DNA of 64,000 nt from Lignipirellula cremea (GTDB lineage Bacteria; Planctomycetota; Planctomycetia; Pirellulales; Pirellulaceae). The stretch lies in contig NZ_CP036433.1 of NCBI RefSeq assembly GCF_007751035.1, positions 7,111,001 to 7,175,000 of the forward strand, read 5' to 3'. The position numbers and the translations under genes were made by a program. The first letter of the stretch is position 1. Each line of letters opens with the position of its first letter. Positions 1 through 8,212 of the stretch are shown in pieces. Under the pieces are notes generated by a model. It worked only from the letters and a program-made list of their open reading frames with translations. It was not told the origin of the DNA and searched no databases.

Positions 1-609
1 CTTCGCGCTGATGTCAGGCGTGAGTCCGACGCCCTGATCCGGGTGCCTGGTGCGACCGTCGCCTGACTGGAACATCCAGCCGCGATACCCGGTGACAGGC
101 ACGCCGCGGTCATCGGTCTGGTCGACCGGGTGCAGCTTCCCGTCGCCGTGATAATAGAAGCCAGCGACTCCGGTAAAGCCGCACTCCGCCGGCTTGGGCC
201 GCATATGCCATTTGCCCACGGTGTAGGTGGCGTAACCCGCCGCGGCGAAGGTAGCGGGCCAGAAGGAAACGCCGTCGGCAAAGTTCAGGTTGCCCAGCCC
301 CGTGACGCCGTTTTCCCAGCCATGCTGGCCGGTGAGAATCTCGGACCGACTGACCCAGCAGATGGGATAAGAGCAAGTCGCCCGGGTGAAGGACATCCCT
401 TCGCGGACCAGGCGATCCAGGCTGGGCGTGGAGATCTGCTGGTTGCCGAGCGCCGCGATCGTATCGCCGCGCTGATCATCCGCCAGCAGGAACAGGAAGT
501 TCGGTCGTTCGGCCCCCGCCGCTTGCGGTCCGGACCCGGCCAGCCGCAGTCCGCCCAGCAGCAAGAGGGCAGAGATCGCCAGGCAACGTCCTGCAGTTCC
601 GCGCGGCAT
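1..609 (-). CDS. Sulfatase, N-terminal 203 residues (runs off the left edge)
   Basis: Formylglycine-dependent sulfatases hydrolyse sulfate esters, often of polysaccharides, outside the cytoplasm. The protein starts at the ATG at 607-609 with a signal peptide, followed by the metal-site segment ERPNFLFLLADDQRGD and then TCSYPICWVSRSEILTG, the position of the active-site signature. The frame stays open to base 1, so the C-terminal part lies outside the window. The signature reads C-W-V-S-R, whereas the family consensus is C-x-P/A-S/T-R, so the proline position holds valine; whether a formylglycine-generating enzyme accepts this is not known from sequence. The gene lies 67 bp downstream of the PQQ-like gene on the same strand and may be cotranscribed with it. 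Confidence 0.88.
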   Translation of the reverse strand, partial: MPRGTAGRCLAISALLLLGGLRLAGSGPQAAGAERPNFLFLLADDQRGDTIAALGNQQISTPSLDRLVREGMSFTRATCSYPICWVSRSEILTGQHGWENGVTGLGNLNFADGVSFWPATFAAAGYATYTVGKWHMRPKPAECGFTGVAGFYYHGDGKLHPVDQTDDRGVPVTGYRGWMFQSGDGRTRHPDQGVGLTPDISAK

Positions 610-676
610 CGTTTTTCCTTTCGGCGCATGGCCGGCTCTGGCGACTCCAACTTCGACTTCGACTTCGAAAAATCGC

Positions 677-1900
677 TTACTGATTGATGCGGTACAGGTG
701 GGTATCGGTCCGCAGCAGCAGGGCGCCTTCGATCGGGGCGGGCGTGGCCAGAGTGCGGCCGGGCAGCGTGTTGACGGCCAACTCTTTGTACTCTTTGCCG
801 GCGGCGAAAACCGTCGTGACGCCTTCTTCGCTCAGGGCGTAGATGCGACCGGCGGCCAGCAAGGGCGAGGCCGAATAGTTGCCGCCGACCCGTTCCTGCC
901 AGACCTGCTCGCCCGTTTTCGCATCCAGACAGACGGCCACGCCGCGATCGCTGACCAGATACAACGCGTCGTCGACGACCAGCGGGGACGGACTGTGCGG
1001 GGCGCCACGGTCGGTCGTCCAGGCGACATGCGTCTCGCTGACATTGCCTCGTCCGGTCGGACGAATCGCATACAGCACCGGCCGGTTAAAGCCGGAAGAA
1101 ACAAACACCAGGCCGCTGCCATAAGCGGGCCGCGGGGTCACTGAATAGCCGCCCGGGTAATCGACCCGCCAGAGTTCTTCGCCTGTCAGCGGGTTATAGC
1201 TGGACACGCCGCCGGCGCCGGGGCAGACGGCCTGCGGGACGCCGTCGACTTCGATCAGCAGCGGAGTACTAAAGGCGAACTTCTTCCCGTCGTTTTCCGG
1301 CCGGGCGGTGCGCCACAACTCTTCGCCGGTGCGCTTGTCGAGACCCGTCACAAACGGTTCCGAACTGCCGTCGCAAATGATGATCAGCACGTCCTGGTAC
1401 ACCACGGGCGATCCGCCCGGGCCGTGGACATGGGGGTAATCAATTTTGGTGCGCCAGACGGGCTCTCCGGCGGTGGTCAGGCAGGCGGTGCCGTAGTTGC
1501 CGAAGTGCACATAGACGCGATCGTCTTCCAGGACAGGCGTCGGCGAGGCATGGCTGTTCTTGTTATGGATGCGGCCGACCGTCTCCAGGTGCAGCACCTC
1601 CACGTTCTGCAGTTCGCGGCCCGTTTCTAGATCCAGACTGATCAGCCGCAAGCTGGCGCCGTCTTCGCTGGCGGTCGTCAGCCAGATACGACCGTCGGCG
1701 ACAACGGGCGACGACCAGCCCAGACCGGCGATCGGAACTTTCCAGGCGATGTTGGCCGAATCTTCCGACCAGGTCAGCGGGGCCGCCTGCACTTGCGACA
1801 ACCCCTGGCCGCCGGGACCACGGAACTGGGGCCATTCCTGGGCCAGTGCCGGTAAAGGAAGGCAAAGCAGGGAAAGGAAGAAAACGCGAGAAACAGACAT
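677..1900 (-). CDS. Secreted PQQ-like beta-propeller protein (BamB-like)
   Basis: This 407-residue protein has a signal peptide (SVSRVFFLSLLCLPLPALAQ) followed by EWPQFRGPGGQGLS, the usual opening of planctomycete PQQ-like repeat proteins. Repeated blades of the type L-x-x-x-T-G-E-x-W run to the C terminus and predict an eight-bladed propeller in the periplasm or outer compartments. The catalytic residues of true quinoprotein dehydrogenases were not recognised, so a binding or scaffold role is more likely; this is inference. The ATG at 1900 was preferred over the longer reading frame (to 1936) because it starts directly at the signal peptide. A second protein of the same family is encoded at 10239-11540. 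The partial sulfatase follows on the same strand. Confidence 0.85.
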   Translation of the reverse strand: MSVSRVFFLSLLCLPLPALAQEWPQFRGPGGQGLSQVQAAPLTWSEDSANIAWKVPIAGLGWSSPVVADGRIWLTTASEDGASLRLISLDLETGRELQNVEVLHLETVGRIHNKNSHASPTPVLEDDRVYVHFGNYGTACLTTAGEPVWRTKIDYPHVHGPGGSPVVYQDVLIIICDGSSEPFVTGLDKRTGEELWRTARPENDGKKFAFSTPLLIEVDGVPQAVCPGAGGVSSYNPLTGEELWRVDYPGGYSVTPRPAYGSGLVFVSSGFNRPVLYAIRPTGRGNVSETHVAWTTDRGAPHSPSPLVVDDALYLVSDRGVAVCLDAKTGEQVWQERVGGNYSASPLLAAGRIYALSEEGVTTVFAAGKEYKELAVNTLPGRTLATPAPIEGALLLRTDTHLYRINQ

Positions 1901-2038
1901 GGGCGACGATCCCGTGGAAGGAAAACCGGTGGGCAAATGAATGGGGGAGGACGTCGCCAGGCGAACGTCGCCCTTATTGTGCCCCCGTCGCCGACCGGCG
2001 TCAATTTATTAACGGGCCGGTTTCGCCTGCAGAAAAGA

Positions 2039-2076
2039 AAGCCCGCCCTGGGGCCAGATAGCTCCAGGACGGGCTT
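2039..2076 (-). terminator. Rho-independent terminator of the peroxiredoxin gene
   Basis: Bases 2039-2054 and 2061-2076 form a long inverted repeat (AAGCCCG...CGGGCTT with two mismatches). Read on the minus strand the hairpin is followed by a T-rich run (TTTCTTTTCT). It lies 47 bp beyond the peroxiredoxin stop codon and upstream of the PQQ-like gene. Confidence 0.75.
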
Positions 2077-2122
2077 GCGCTTGTTCATCGGGGCGGCCGG
2101 CGGGCCGCTCACTGCGGCGGTG

Positions 2123-2722
2123 TTAGCCTTTTTCGGCGTATTCGGCGCCGAAGAATTCTTTGCTTTCGTTCGGGCTCGGCTTGATGGTTCGCGAGCCTTC
2201 CTGCCAGTTGGCGGGGCAAACTTCGCCGTTGGCTTCAAAGAACTGGAGCGCTTTGACCATGCGAAGCGCTTCGTCGACGCTGCGGCCCAGCGGCAGATCG
2301 TTGACGACCTGGTGGCGGACAACGCCGTTCTTGTCGATCAGGAACAGGCCGCGCAGGGCGATGCCGCCCGGCAGCAGCACGCCAAACGAACGGGCGATTT
2401 CTTTGTTGAGATCCGCGACCAGGGGGTAATCGATCTGGCCCAGGCCGCCTGCGGTCCGCGGCGTGTTCCGCCAGGCCAGGTGGCTGAAGTGGCTGTCGAC
2501 CGAAACGCCCAGCAGTTGCACGCCCAGAGCTTCAAACTCTTTGGCGCGATCCGAAAAAGCGATGATTTCCGTAGGACAAACAAACGTGAAATCGAGAGGA
2601 TAAAAGAACAGCATTACATACTGTCCGCGGTATTCCTCCAGCGAAATGCCTTTGAAGGATCCATCAGGCATTACCGCCTGCGCCTGGAAATTCGGCGCTT
2701 CTTGCTGCACCAATACGCTCAT
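2123..2722 (-). CDS. Typical 2-Cys peroxiredoxin (AhpC/Prx1 type)
   Basis: The enzyme reduces hydrogen peroxide, organic peroxides and peroxynitrite in the cytoplasm, using a thioredoxin-type or AhpF-type donor. The 199-residue protein has the peroxidatic motif FTFVCPTE with Cys49 and the resolving cysteine in GEVCPANW (Cys169), which is the typical two-cysteine arrangement; length is normal for the family. The start at 2722 ([10 protein letters not shown]) is chosen over the upstream in-frame ATG at 2743 because AGGGGC sits about 8 bases before it. It is a single-gene unit: divergent from the MocA-type gene and ended by a terminator at 2039-2076. No OxyR or PerR operator was recognised upstream. 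Confidence 0.93.
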   Translation of the reverse strand: MSVLVQQEAPNFQAQAVMPDGSFKGISLEEYRGQYVMLFFYPLDFTFVCPTEIIAFSDRAKEFEALGVQLLGVSVDSHFSHLAWRNTPRTAGGLGQIDYPLVADLNKEIARSFGVLLPGGIALRGLFLIDKNGVVRHQVVNDLPLGRSVDEALRMVKALQFFEANGEVCPANWQEGSRTIKPSPNESKEFFGAEYAEKG

Positions 2723-3057
2723 GTCACGGGCCCCTAAAATCACGGGTAAAATTTAACCAAGAATCCCGATTTACCTTACCGCCTGGCCAGCCCATTTGAC
2801 AAGGGGCCGCGCGGCGGGGACGGGGCTGGCATGTCTCTGCTCGAACGCCAGAACAGGCCCCAGCGGAACGCCCCTGTCGGCCAGTCCGTTGAATTCTCTT
2901 GTCCGACAACTGATCGGAGTTTGGAGATGCGAGGTTCAATTCGCTCGCGGGGCGAAGTACACTGACCCTGCGGAACCGGTTCCGTCCCCCCACTCGACGC
3001 GATCGCCGCCTGCGCGGAAACGCATCTCCCTTGCCTGTTTTTTCTGGAGGTACCGAA
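2723..3057. other. Divergent intergenic region
   Basis: This 335-bp stretch separates the peroxiredoxin (minus) and MocA-type (plus) genes and must hold both promoters. I see no convincing small ORF, repeat or consensus promoter in it. The ribosome-binding site CTGGAGG of the plus-strand gene lies near 3043-3049. Confidence 0.5.
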
Positions 3058-4377
3058 ATGGATCGTCGCAAGTTTCTGCAGCAGTCTTCGACCGGCGTCA
3101 TTGCTGGTCTGGGCGCGGCAGCCCTCGCCAACCAGGCGAAAGCAGCTCCTAGCGAACGCGTGCGAGTCGGCATGATCGGTTCGGCCGGCAGGGCCTACAG
3201 CTTGTGCAGCACCTTCTCCGGCAACCCCAACGTGGAAATCGTGATGGTCGCGGACGTCGACCCTCGCCGCATGCCCAAGGCCCTGCAGAAGATTACCGAG
3301 AACCAGGGACAGGCCCCCAAAACGACCACCGATTTCCGTCATATCATCGACGACGACAGCATCGATGCGATCGTGGTCGGCACGCCCGACCACTGGCATG
3401 CGATCCCCACGATTCTCGGCTGTCTGGCCGGCAAAGACGTGTACGTCGAGAAGCCCGACGGACACAACATTGTCGAAGGCCAGCGGATGGTGGCCGCCGC
3501 CCGCAAGCACGGCCGCGTGGTGCAGATGGGTTCGCAGCACCGCTCGACCGACCGTCTGATCAGCGCGCTCGATTACATTCGCACCGGCGCGCTGGGGAAA
3601 GTGCTGTTCGCCAAAGCCTGGGAAAGCACCCGGCAACGCTCGATCGGCAACCCGCCCGACTCCCAGCCGCCGTCGGGCGTCGATTACGACATGTGGCTGG
3701 GCGCGGCGCCGAAGCGTCCGTTCAATCCGTGCCGCTTCCACGGAAACTGGCGCTGGTTCTTCGACACGGGCACCGGCGACCTGGGGAACGACGGCGTGCA
3801 CCGGCTGGACATGGCCTTCGCCGCCATGAATGCCGCCTGTGAAGCGCAGGGCGATGCGCCCTGCGTGCTGCCCCGGAAGATCTCCGCCATGGGCGGCAAG
3901 CGGTATTTCGACGACGCGCAGGAATTCGCCGATACCCTGCAGGTGGCCTATGAGTACGAATCGGCCACCCCCAAAATCCTCACCTATGAAATGCGGATCT
4001 GGGCTCCCTACGACATGGACGACGAATCCGAAGGCGCCGCCATTTACGGCGACCTGGGCTATATGATCATCGGCAACGAACGCTGGCGCGCCTACAGCAG
4101 CAAAGGCCTGGTGAAAGAAGTCCAAGGCGACTCCTTCGAAGGCCCGCACGTGCAGAACTTTATCGACTGCATCAAATCGCGGAACAAACCGGCCTGCGAT
4201 CTGGAAACGGTCGGGCACCCGGCGTCGCTGCTGTGCCATGCGGGCAATGTGGCCTGGCGCGTGGGACGCAGCTTGACTTTCGACGCCGCGACCGAAACGT
4301 TTGTCGGCGACGAAGAAGCGAACGCCCTTCGCGGTCGGCCCGAATGGCGCAAGCCCTGGGTCTTGCCGGAAGTGTAA
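3058..4377 (+). CDS. Tat-exported Gfo/Idh/MocA-family oxidoreductase
   Basis: NAD(P)-dependent oxidoreductase of the glucose-fructose oxidoreductase family, 439 residues. The start at 3058 has a good ribosome-binding site (GGAGG) and opens with a twin-arginine signal, MDRRKFLQQSS, followed by a hydrophobic stretch ending in AKA. The Rossmann fold begins at VGMIGSAGRAYS; the family signatures VYVEKPDG and DLGNDGVHRLDM (putative catalytic histidine) are present. Tat export with folded cofactor is the rule for many planctomycete members. The substrate cannot be read from sequence; a sugar or cyclitol derivative is typical for the family. No operon partner is visible: the next gene downstream is on the opposite strand. 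Confidence 0.92.
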   Translation: MDRRKFLQQSSTGVIAGLGAAALANQAKAAPSERVRVGMIGSAGRAYSLCSTFSGNPNVEIVMVADVDPRRMPKALQKITENQGQAPKTTTDFRHIIDDDSIDAIVVGTPDHWHAIPTILGCLAGKDVYVEKPDGHNIVEGQRMVAAARKHGRVVQMGSQHRSTDRLISALDYIRTGALGKVLFAKAWESTRQRSIGNPPDSQPPSGVDYDMWLGAAPKRPFNPCRFHGNWRWFFDTGTGDLGNDGVHRLDMAFAAMNAACEAQGDAPCVLPRKISAMGGKRYFDDAQEFADTLQVAYEYESATPKILTYEMRIWAPYDMDDESEGAAIYGDLGYMIIGNERWRAYSSKGLVKEVQGDSFEGPHVQNFIDCIKSRNKPACDLETVGHPASLLCHAGNVAWRVGRSLTFDAATETFVGDEEANALRGRPEWRKPWVLPEV

Positions 4378-4501
4378 ACCGCCCCGCGGCAAACGGATCA
4401 CTTCCGCGTTCGTCCCTCACAAGACGAACGCGGCCGGTCAGGAACGCGAGGGAATTTCCCTGGTGATTCTGGTTTCTTCAGTTTGCGGAATCACCGGCGC
4501 A

Positions 4502-4557
4502 GAAAGTCGACTGACTATCGACTTCCGTCAGTCATGGGTTTTGCGTTCCGAGTGAAA
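4502..4557. repeat. Dispersed repeat R1, divergent copy A
   Basis: GAAAGTCGACTGAC begins at 4502, and GACTGAC (4509-4515) pairs with GTCAGTC (4527-4533). A TTTTGCG...GAGTGAAAG block follows. It shares the GAAAGTCGAC core with the R1 copies at 11.6, 46.5, 51.2, 62.9 and 63.1 kb. It lies between two convergent genes. Confidence 0.5.
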
Positions 4558-4583
4558 GGCGACTAATCCGTCGATTCCGGCAG

Positions 4584-5774
4584 CTATTCACCCGGCGCCC
4601 AGAAGGCGGACTGGCGAACACGTCGCATGATATCGTAACAACAGCGGTAGTCATTAAACGCGTGCGACGTGCCGATCGAATTCGCCACATTCCATTGCTG
4701 CACCTTCACGGACTGGTCGCCCTGGCAATTCCAGGAGCCGACACCAACGCGTCCCATCGCCTCGGGATGGCTGTGGTCGATGAACTTGTAAAACTTCAAA
4801 GCGGAGTCGCTGGTGTTGTAAAAAACCAGCAGCTGGTCGGTATTCTGCAGGGCCTTCCCGTACGGCGCGTGGGGAGCCAGCCAGCCGCAATGACTGGCCG
4901 CCGCCATGAGCACCACGCGAGCCCGCAGCGGTGCGGCGGAAACGCCAGGCAGGGTATGACCGGCCAGGCAACCGCCAGCCGTCATGTGCAGAGCGCCCAG
5001 CACGGAACGGGCTCCAAAGCTATAACCGATCAGGCTGACCGGCGCGGCGGACGGCATCTGTCCCAGCAGCCAGCCCAGATAATACGCTTCGGCGTGAGCC
5101 CGTTCGGCCTTCACGCGATTGTCGCGGATCACGCCGCGGGTCTGGTCGCTGGGCCAGGACCAGATCACCTGCCGCACGGCGGGGCGAGGCTTGTCGGTCT
5201 GTCGCAGCGTCTGGAAGAAGGAGGCGCCCAGGCCGTAGACTTCGTTGCTCTCAATCCGGTTGCCGTGCACCAGAATGACGGTCGGCCGATCGGGACCGGC
5301 TCCCGCGAGAAACTCCTCAATGCTGGCCTGCTGCCAGCACTGGCCGTCATGCTTGCGGACGCTCAATTGCGGAGTGCAATGGCGAGCCGGATACCCCAGG
5401 CGTCGCGTGCTGATGATCCACAGTTCGTCTTCTACCGCAACAGGCGACATGACCAGCGGCATAACCGGCATGACCGGTTCCGCCGTGGCGATCGCGACAG
5501 GCAGCGCCACGGCGGCAACTTGCGATTCCTCGGCGGCCTTGGCGACGCGCTGGCCAGAGTCCGCCGGCTTCGCAGATTTCAGGACGGACGTCTCCGGCGC
5601 ATTTAAAGAGAGCGTCGGGTCCACCACCGGGGCGATCGTTTGGCCGCCGATCGAATTACTATTCGCATCGTTCGACGTTTCGCCGCCGACTGCCGGAGTC
5701 ATCCGGGCGGCACCGGCCGAGAGAACCAGAACAACCAGCAACAGCCGGGCATGCTTCAGGGAAGAAATCTTCAT
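4584..5774 (-). CDS. Exported alpha/beta-hydrolase-fold protein
   Basis: A 396-residue protein with a signal peptide (MKISSLKHARLLLVVLVLSAG) and a roughly 100-residue low-complexity region before the hydrolase domain. The domain contains TVILVHGNRIESNE, the oxyanion-hole HG segment, and the nucleophile elbow SLIGYSFGARS, which fits G-x-S-x-G with serine as nucleophile. A histidine near the C terminus (in IDHSHPEAMG or GTSHAF) could complete the triad. The fold resembles DUF900-type or lipase-like serine hydrolases; the substrate is unknown. The start at 5774 is preferred over 5789 because it opens the signal peptide directly. It is divergent from the lipoprotein gene. Confidence 0.8.
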   Translation of the reverse strand: MKISSLKHARLLLVVLVLSAGAARMTPAVGGETSNDANSNSIGGQTIAPVVDPTLSLNAPETSVLKSAKPADSGQRVAKAAEESQVAAVALPVAIATAEPVMPVMPLVMSPVAVEDELWIISTRRLGYPARHCTPQLSVRKHDGQCWQQASIEEFLAGAGPDRPTVILVHGNRIESNEVYGLGASFFQTLRQTDKPRPAVRQVIWSWPSDQTRGVIRDNRVKAERAHAEAYYLGWLLGQMPSAAPVSLIGYSFGARSVLGALHMTAGGCLAGHTLPGVSAAPLRARVVLMAAASHCGWLAPHAPYGKALQNTDQLLVFYNTSDSALKFYKFIDHSHPEAMGRVGVGSWNCQGDQSVKVQQWNVANSIGTSHAFNDYRCCYDIMRRVRQSAFWAPGE

Positions 5775-6036
5775 AGGTGTTTCGAGCAACGCACGCAGGG
5801 AAGGAGAGGACGATCAAACTTGGGCTCCTTCCTCAGCGGCGCGAAACAACGCCGGGCGTCTTCTGTGTCCGTACAACAGAAATGTAGCATGCAATAAACA
5901 GTGCGGGTTGCATTAAATCACCGGTCTGGTGAAAAAAGTCAACCGTTGCGTTTGCACATCGCGCAGAGCGATGTAGAGTTGTCCAGCCTTAAAATCAACA
6001 GGCTCGTTAAGCTCTCCCCAACGCGAGGTCATCGTT

Positions 6037-6447
6037 ATGAAGAAGTTACTAGTTTTGACGGCTGTGCTCGCCTTGTCGGTCGCAGGCTGCAATCGTGAAT
6101 GGAGCCGCAATATGCTCCGCGGCACTTGCCTGGGCGGCTCGGACAATTGCTGCGAAACCTGCTACGGCGGCTACGAAGGCGACGTCTACGGCGCCGGGTA
6201 CGACTCCGGTTACGGCGGCGAGTGCTGCTCCAGCTGCTCCGGCGGCGGATGCTCCAGCTGCGCCAGCGGCCAATGCATGGGCGGCGGAATGGACGGCCAG
6301 TACATGCAAGGCGGCGTTTATCCGGGTCAGATCATCGATGGAGGCGTCATCAACGGCGGCGTGATCGATAACACGCACCCCGACCTGCGTCCGACCCCGA
6401 CCCCGGCCCTCCCCGGTCCGGCCAACCGTACGCCGAACAACGGCTAA
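6037..6447 (+). CDS. Cys/Gly-rich lipoprotein
   Basis: A 136-residue protein with signal peptide MKKLLVLTAVLALSVAGC, ending in a lipobox (V-A-G-C), so lipid attachment at Cys18 is likely. The mature part is very rich in Gly, Cys and Tyr, with clusters CCETC, CCSSCSGGGCSSC and a GGVINGGVI stretch, and ends in a Pro-rich tail (PTPTPALPGP). A GAGGT ribosome-binding site precedes the ATG. No enzymatic domain is recognisable. The cysteine clusters suggest disulfide cross-linking or metal binding in the envelope; this is inference from composition. Planctomycete genomes carry many such small Cys-rich envelope proteins. A terminator follows at 6579-6620. Confidence 0.8.
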   Translation: MKKLLVLTAVLALSVAGCNREWSRNMLRGTCLGGSDNCCETCYGGYEGDVYGAGYDSGYGGECCSSCSGGGCSSCASGQCMGGGMDGQYMQGGVYPGQIIDGGVINGGVIDNTHPDLRPTPTPALPGPANRTPNNG

Positions 6448-6578
6448 GGGACTTCGCTCCCGCAAAAAGGTTCCCCCTGCGCTCCGCCTGCGTTCCCCTG
6501 CGCTTCCACGGCGCGCCGCCTGGCCCTTCCTTTAATCAGGCTGGTCAGGCCGCCAGAACCGCCACCCCACAACGCATC

Positions 6579-6620
6579 AAGCCCAGGACGTCGTCCAAAA
6601 GACGCCCTGGGCTTTGTTGT
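6579..6620. terminator. Bidirectional intrinsic terminator
   Basis: AAGCCCAGG...CGTC (6579-6592) pairs with GACG...CCTGGGCTT (6601-6614) with one mismatch, followed by TTGTTGTT on the plus strand. It separates the convergent lipoprotein and site-2 protease genes and could serve both. Confidence 0.65.
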
Positions 6621-6665
6621 TGGCGCCGGCTTCCCAGCGTCCTGCGGATCTTCGCTTGCGAATCT

Positions 6666-7787
6666 TTATCGCCAGGACACGGCGTCAATCACCGGACCAT
6701 TCCCGGCCGGAGCGACGGGCAGCGAGCTGACCAGCAATACGCCGACCAGTCGCCCGACGGAAACGACCGGCACGCCCAGGCAACGGGTGTGTTGCACGAT
6801 CTGTCCGGCATGCTGCAGCGAATCGGCCGCTGCCACAATGGGGAAATTCCGCTCCATCACATTGCTCACCAGCAGGCTGTCTCCATACTGCGCACCGGCG
6901 GATTCCGCATCAGCGCGGGACATCATCCCCACCAGGCGATTGCCGTCGATCACGGGGAATTCTGTCTGCCCGCTGGCATAGTACTGCGACACTTCGCGCA
7001 GGGTTGCGGCCGCGGGCAGCACGTTAAACTGCGTCAGCATCACATCGCCAACGCAGCGCTGGCCCGTTCCCATGCCAGGGCGCCAGCCGCCTGCCTGCCG
7101 ATCGTGGAGCTGGACATTGCGGGCTTCAGCCCTGCCGGCCAGCACGACAAACCCGGCAATCAGTACGAGCGTCCAGTTGTTGAGAAAAAACACTCCGGTC
7201 ACCGCCAACAGCACGGCCATTGCCTGGCCGACGCCGACAGCGATCTGCGTCGCCTGCCGGTACGACATGACGGCCGCCAGCGTCGCCCGCAGCACGCGAC
7301 CGCCGTCCATCGGGAAGGCAGGCAGCATGTTAAACACGACCAGCACCACGTTCGTCCACATCAGGTTATTCAGGAACGCATGCATCCCCAGATTCAGGCT
7401 CGGCAGACCCGGGCTGGATCCCAGCAGGAAGAAGCCGGCCGCCAGGGCGGCGGCGATGACCACGTTCACGGCCGGTCCCGCCACGGCAATCAAAAATTCA
7501 TGCAGCGGCCGGCGGGGCATGCTTTCCAGCGTGGCGACGCCGCCGATCGGATACAGGGTGATATCGCGCGTCCCTACGCCGAACTGCCGAGCTGTAAGCG
7601 CATGGCCAAACTCATGCAGCACCACGCAGCCAAACACGGCCAGGACCGAAAGCACCGCCCAGAATGCGGCCAGCAAGCCGCCGTCCGCCAGTTTGGAAAA
7701 ACCGATCAGAGCGGGGATGATCAAAAACGACCAGTGGACGAAAACTCCAATACCGGCGTATTCGCCGATTTTCCATTTGGTATTCAT
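6666..7787 (-). CDS. Site-2 protease family (M50) zinc metalloprotease with CBS pair
   Basis: A 373-residue intramembrane metalloprotease of the M50B (SpoIVFB-like) group. Several hydrophobic segments surround the zinc motif HEFGH (residues 58-62), and the second ligand motif NMLPAFPMDGG lies near residue 160. The C-terminal third carries a pair of CBS domains (from about residue 245: CVGDVMLTQFNVL... and SNVMERNFPIV...), which in this family bind adenine nucleotides and tune activity. The substrate is unknown; membrane-bound anti-sigma factors or signal peptides are typical. AGGAG precedes the ATG. A terminator-like hairpin with eight U sits only about 32 bases upstream of the start on the same strand. 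Confidence 0.92.
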   Translation of the reverse strand: MNTKWKIGEYAGIGVFVHWSFLIIPALIGFSKLADGGLLAAFWAVLSVLAVFGCVVLHEFGHALTARQFGVGTRDITLYPIGGVATLESMPRRPLHEFLIAVAGPAVNVVIAAALAAGFFLLGSSPGLPSLNLGMHAFLNNLMWTNVVLVVFNMLPAFPMDGGRVLRATLAAVMSYRQATQIAVGVGQAMAVLLAVTGVFFLNNWTLVLIAGFVVLAGRAEARNVQLHDRQAGGWRPGMGTGQRCVGDVMLTQFNVLPAAATLREVSQYYASGQTEFPVIDGNRLVGMMSRADAESAGAQYGDSLLVSNVMERNFPIVAAADSLQHAGQIVQHTRCLGVPVVSVGRLVGVLLVSSLPVAPAGNGPVIDAVSWR

Positions 7788-7822
7788 GGCGGATCTCCTG
7801 TTCCGAACGAATTATAGTAAAA

Positions 7823-7890
7823 AAAACTCGGCGACTACGACCCGACGGCGGGGTTGGGGGAACCGTCGAAGCGTGAGACGCCGAGCTTTG
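7823..7890 (-). promoter_or_regulatory. Terminator-like nested hairpin just upstream of the M50 protease gene
   Basis: CTCGGCG (7827-7833) pairs with CGCCGAG (7879-7885) and an inner stem CGACGG/CCGTCG (7843-7848 with 7863-7868) is enclosed. On the minus strand the outer stem is followed directly by eight T residues and then by TATAAT. It is therefore either an attenuator in the leader of the protease gene or the terminator of an unrecognised small RNA from 7890-8040. The TATAAT could also be a promoter -10 box for the protease. Confidence 0.5.
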
Positions 7891-8044
7891 TTGGGTTAAT
7901 CAGTTTTGAAATTCAGAGGTTGAGATTCCAAAATTTTGCGAGCCTTTCCCCGACAGCATTTCCTGCGGGTAATTCCTCGCATGCGGGTCCAACAGGTTAT
8001 TCGGCTGCGGCAGGCGGATCTTAACGACTGCCTGCCCGCTTCCG

Positions 8045-8090
8045 AAAAAAAGGCGGCGCCAGGTGGGAGACTTCCTGGACGCCGCCTTTC
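8045..8090 (-). terminator. Intrinsic terminator of the HtrA gene
   Basis: AAAGGCGGCGCCAGG and CCTGGACGCCGCCTTT (about 8049-8062 and 8074-8089) form a strong, nearly perfect stem. On the minus strand it is followed by a run of T. It lies about 120 bases beyond the HtrA stop codon. Confidence 0.8.
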
Positions 8091-8212
8091 GCCGGCCCAG
8101 AGAGATTCACTCCCTCTGGGGGCCCCTGACTCGTTGGCGTTGCACTCGGCGGAGCGAACGCCTCCTGTTAATTGAGATGCTCCCGCCGGAGCAAAGGTTA
8201 CAAAGATTCCCG

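Noticed and set aside
2776-4401. A 541-codon minus-strand open frame opposite the MocA-type gene
   Set aside because: It is an antisense shadow. The plus-strand frame has a ribosome-binding site, a Tat signal and family motifs, while the minus frame has only His/Gly/Val-rich GC-driven composition.
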